From: Antedon mediterranea
Taxonomy: Eukaryota > Echinodermata > Crinoidea > Comatulida > Antedonidae
DNA length: 64,000 nucleotides
NCBI RefSeq assembly: GCF_964355755.1
Contig: NC_092671.1
Coordinates: 11,231,001-11,295,000 of the forward strand
Direction: 5' to 3'
Shown piece after piece: positions 61,454 to 64,000 of the stretch (its first letter is position 1; every line of letters begins with the position of its first letter). The position numbers and the translations under genes are program-made. The notes under the pieces were generated by a model. The model ran no database searches. It had not been told where the DNA came from and saw nothing but the letters and a program-made list of their open reading frames with translations.

Positions 61454-61466
61454 ATAATCATTTATT
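61454..61466 (-). terminator. AATAAA hexamer overlapping the HDDC3 stop codon
   Basis: The last two sense codons and stop of HDDC3 read AAT AAA TGA, so a canonical polyadenylation hexamer sits inside the coding end. It could give a very short 3' UTR or be chance, as AAT and AAA are common codons here. Confidence 0.25.
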
Positions 61467-62862
61467 TTCTACGCTACTATCGGCAAGAACGCCTCTTTTC
61501 ACTAACAATTTATCAAGTTCATCTTCTAGCTGTAAATTGGTACCACGCAGTCCATCAACAACTCTGCCTGCCCATACAAAATAATCATCTACACGCTCTC
61601 GAGTCCATCCTACCGGGGTACACCGCTCAAGATCACGAAGATTATACAGTTTATCGGCTAGTTTGACTAGTTTCGCTTTCCGACTCTTTTTCGACGCGTT
61701 CTCGATCTGTAATCGTTTGCGTTCCATTTTCGGCAGTGTTTTATCATCGGTAACTTCGGCAACTATCGACCGGACTTCGGCACCAAACGCCGATTCGATT
61801 TCCTCAAACGTTGTGTTCGTGTCCTCAATCGTATCATGAAGAAGAGCAGCCTGCACACATTTGGTAAAATAATACAATTTACTTGATCGTTTTAGAGATT
61901 GGATCAAAGGTTGAGCATAAATATTCAAGTACTTTTACATTTACAATACCACCACAATTATCCAGAAAAAAAGCACAAACAACCTTCGAAGCTCAACACA
62001 AACATTTTAGGAGAGTCGCGTGCTCATGATAAATGATTTTTTTAAATAATTGTTAAAGACATTACTATTGTTCTTCTAAACCAAGGCTTAGTTAACTCAT
62101 ATAAAAAGGTCCATTTTCATTGCAGTGTAGATTAAAAAAAAAAAGATTTAATTTGGTTGATATCTCCCACCCTTTTATGAATGTCATTAGAAAACATTAA
62201 ATTACAAAATGATCATTGTAACTGAGGGCGCCAGACCAAATATTTTGGTTATCAACACAACATTTTCGTTTAAATACTGTGTACATTAAATTATGTTAAA
62301 TGTTTCTTTTGTATTTATCGATTCTATATCAATTAATGTGTGTTTACGCCTATAATAAATATAAATAAAATAGAACCTAATAAAATTTACTTTCAAAGTA
62401 AAGCGACATTCCAACAACAGATTATAATAGGCCTAGCTAGACGATAATTACATTTTCAGTGGAATAAAGTAAAAAAAATGTATCATCTGACCTGTATTGT
62501 GGCAGTGTCAGTTATGCCTGCTTCATTAGTAAGTATTCTAGCAACGCCTAATGTGAAAAAATGTTGATGATAAGAAGAAAACAAAATTCTAGGCCTACAA
62601 AACTTATAGGTGCTTAAACAACACAGGGCTGGGGTAAGGTGGCGGTCTCACGGTGACAGACCACAACAACTTCCGGGCCTAGGCCTAGCTTTCAAAACAC
62701 AATAAAACCCGCACTGATTTATAGTATATATGCCCTATACTAACCAATTGGGTGATTTATATAAGGTGTTGCATCTTGATCCTTTCTTCGTTGATCTTTG
62801 TGCTTAATAGCAGCAAAATTAACACACTCAATCAGTGAAACAACATCGTCGGTTTTGTCCAT
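61458..62862 (-). CDS. HDDC3: HDDC3/MESH1-type HD-domain hydrolase (metazoan SpoT homologue), three exons
   Basis: Exons on the - strand are 62862-62745 (118 nt), 62547-62492 (56 nt) and 61850-61458 (393 nt, including TGA). They join at ATTG|GC (phase 1) and CAG|GCT (phase 0) with GT-AG introns of 197 and 641 nt, giving 188 residues, the usual family length. The HD metal-binding set is complete: H37 in YINHPIG, H63-D64 in ALLHDTIED, and D124 in KLADKLYNL. The [10 protein letters not shown] and RCTPVGW blocks are also family hallmarks. Known activity of the family: Mn-dependent removal of the 3' pyrophosphate of (p)ppGpp in vitro, and NADPH phosphatase activity reported for the human enzyme. 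The ATG at 62862 is chosen because the encoded N-terminus aligns with the family. The third exon's open frame extends upstream to 61928, but that part is intron. The Canopy-family gene lies upstream on the same strand, its stop about 740 nt away. Confidence 0.95.
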
Positions 62863-63491
62863 TATGTTTTTCCCACCATTGTTTAAAAAAAACTAGCGCC
62901 ACCACATTCCAAAAAAGGTTCCCGGGCGATGCCAAAAGCGTTTGAAAACCTCCTCATACGAAAATTTACAAAATTTTGAATTTCACAAACACACATTTTA
63001 AATAAATCAGGTAGTTGTATTTTACTCCCTGAATAAATGTGGTAGATAATTAAGATAAACGATTCTAAGGGCCACTTTTACACAGGTACACTCCATGGAA
63101 TAAACGCATGTACGTCTAAATAACGTTTACTAAATAACCTGTATGATATTGCAATTAAATATGATACAGAACGAATAATACACAAACAATACTATACTAC
63201 GGTATTTACTTATTATAAATTTATTATTCATGTATTCACTTGATAAATTAAGTAACGGTGTTTTTTAAGGCCTATATTTGTGACTTTTTCTTAAATTTCA
63301 AGAGTAAAAAGATTAAGATACAATAAGCCTCTTCTTCAATTACGAACATTTATACATGAAGACATTTTTATTTCATTTTTTTCAACACCATGAAAAGATT
63401 AACATTTTGCAGAATTCATAAATAAGTTTAAAATAATTTTACATAGAAAGTATATCAAAACATGGGAATGTTTTTAGAATGGTCTACCTTT

Positions 63492-63497
63492 TTTATT
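63492..63497 (-). terminator. Candidate polyadenylation signal of the Canopy-family gene
   Basis: An AATAAA hexamer on the - strand lies about 105 nt after the Canopy stop codon and before the HDDC3 start. A further copy lies at 63367-63372. Tentative because of base composition. Confidence 0.3.
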
Positions 63498-63600
63498 AAA
63501 ACATAATAAAGTTTAACAAATTTGAAAACATTTTTTACAAATAACTATAGGTACAGTATATGCATAGTAGTAAGTTCATGTAAGTTTAAGATAATTTCTG

Positions 63601-63828
63601 TTACAGCTCATCATGATCCTCCTCATTTGAACAAAGTTCTGAAAGAATCAAACCAATAAATGGTTAAATTAATTTTGAATCAAGCGAACAAAAGAAAACT
63701 CCAAAATACTGTTAAAATGTTTGTTACTTACCAGATATAACATTGCATAAAAGATGTGATTTATTTTCTTTCTTTTCTCGGAAAATTTGTAAAAGTTCTT
63801 CCTCATAATCTTCAAGTACATTTTGGCA
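63601..63828 (-). CDS. Canopy-family (saposin-like) ER protein, last two exons, 5' part outside window
   Basis: Two exons on the - strand: 63828-63732 (97 nt, acceptor TTAAG|TGC, donor TCTG|GTAAGT) and 63638-63601 (38 nt, acceptor TTTCAG|AAC, stop TAA). They join in phase 1 to give 44 residues. The peptide has the Canopy/FGF-signalling-regulator C-terminal pattern: a first Cys followed by an acidic DYEEEL helix, then Cys at 28 and 35 of the fragment, and it ends in HDEL, an ER retrieval signal. Known role of the family: ER-lumen proteins with a saposin-like disulfide fold, acting in receptor maturation or signalling (CNPY1/2 end similarly; CNPY3/4 do not). The HDEL end favours a CNPY1/2-like member. 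Upstream exons are not visible; 63889-64000 is transposon sequence inside the preceding intron. Fairly sure of the family, not of the paralogue. Confidence 0.8.
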
Positions 63829-63888
63829 CTTAAGTTATAAACAATAAAAAAATGGTGATGTTAGAGTTTGCTAAGCAGTGACTGAAAT

Positions 63889-64000
63889 CAGTAGCGTAAC
63901 GGAGCACTCACTGATTAAACCCAGGAGCACCCAGAGGTAAAAACAGGCGTTACAATATGTCGAAAAATGCTAAAAACGCCCGAGGCCTCCAGCGTTGGAG
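63889..64000 (+). mobile_element. hAT-like MITE, cut by window end
   Basis: Begins CAGTAGCGTAACGGAGC and runs through CACTCACTG, ACAGGCGTTACAATATGTCG and CCTCCAGCGTTGGAG, matching the 4773-4929 copy in order. It lies upstream of the Canopy exon, so probably inside an intron of that gene. Confidence 0.8.

Noticed and set aside
61433-61666. + strand open frame over the HDDC3 last exon
   Set aside because: Antisense shadow of the HDDC3 exon.
61851-61928. N-terminal extension of the HDDC3 last exon to an ATG at 61928
   Set aside because: The acceptor TGTGTGCAG ends at 61851 and the family alignment resumes exactly at AALLHD. The extension is intron 2 sequence.
1-64000. CRISPR array, operon or bacterial features
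   Set aside because: The window is eukaryotic: spliced genes, SINEs and MITEs. The tandem repeats lack spacer structure.

Overview
The window is animal nuclear DNA: AT-rich, gene-poor, with spliced genes, GT-AG introns, SINE and LINE remnants and many short non-autonomous DNA transposons. Very frequent TAGGCCTA octamers, the SINE type and the gene content suggest a marine invertebrate deuterostome, perhaps an echinoderm. This is inference; no species marker is visible.

Three genes are well supported. A single-coding-exon rhodopsin-class GPCR, probably peptide-type, lies on the + strand at 29361-30497, just after a splice acceptor. At the right edge, two genes lie in tandem on the - strand. 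One is a complete three-exon HDDC3/MESH1 homologue (coding 61458-62862), a metazoan SpoT-like HD hydrolase. Upstream of it are the last two exons of a Canopy-family ER protein ending in HDEL (63601-63828); the rest is outside the window. The genes share no evident pathway. The Canopy exons are 97 and 38 nt and were found by splice sites and family pattern.

Layout: 1-2 kb has a broken exon-like segment. 3-29 kb is intergenic DNA with several MITE families, a LINE 3' fragment (about 13 kb), two SINEs (22.5 and 23.7 kb), a 33-bp minisatellite (11.4-12.0 kb) and a 626-bp TTAA-flanked element (27.5-28.1 kb). 29.4-30.5 kb holds the GPCR. 32.2-36.5 kb is an extremely G-poor ATC/CAT-rich block with a tandem array of about 64-bp units. 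36.5-61 kb is intergenic with more MITEs (one nested inside another at 42.7-43.0 kb), minisatellites and putative retroelement tails. 61.4-64 kb holds the HDDC3-Canopy pair, and a MITE runs off the right end.

The most unusual observation is three dispersed 30-36 bp palindromes that begin CATGGAG, each flanked by about 7-bp direct repeats (9.6, 25.8 and 40.7 kb). They look like an extremely short mobile element.
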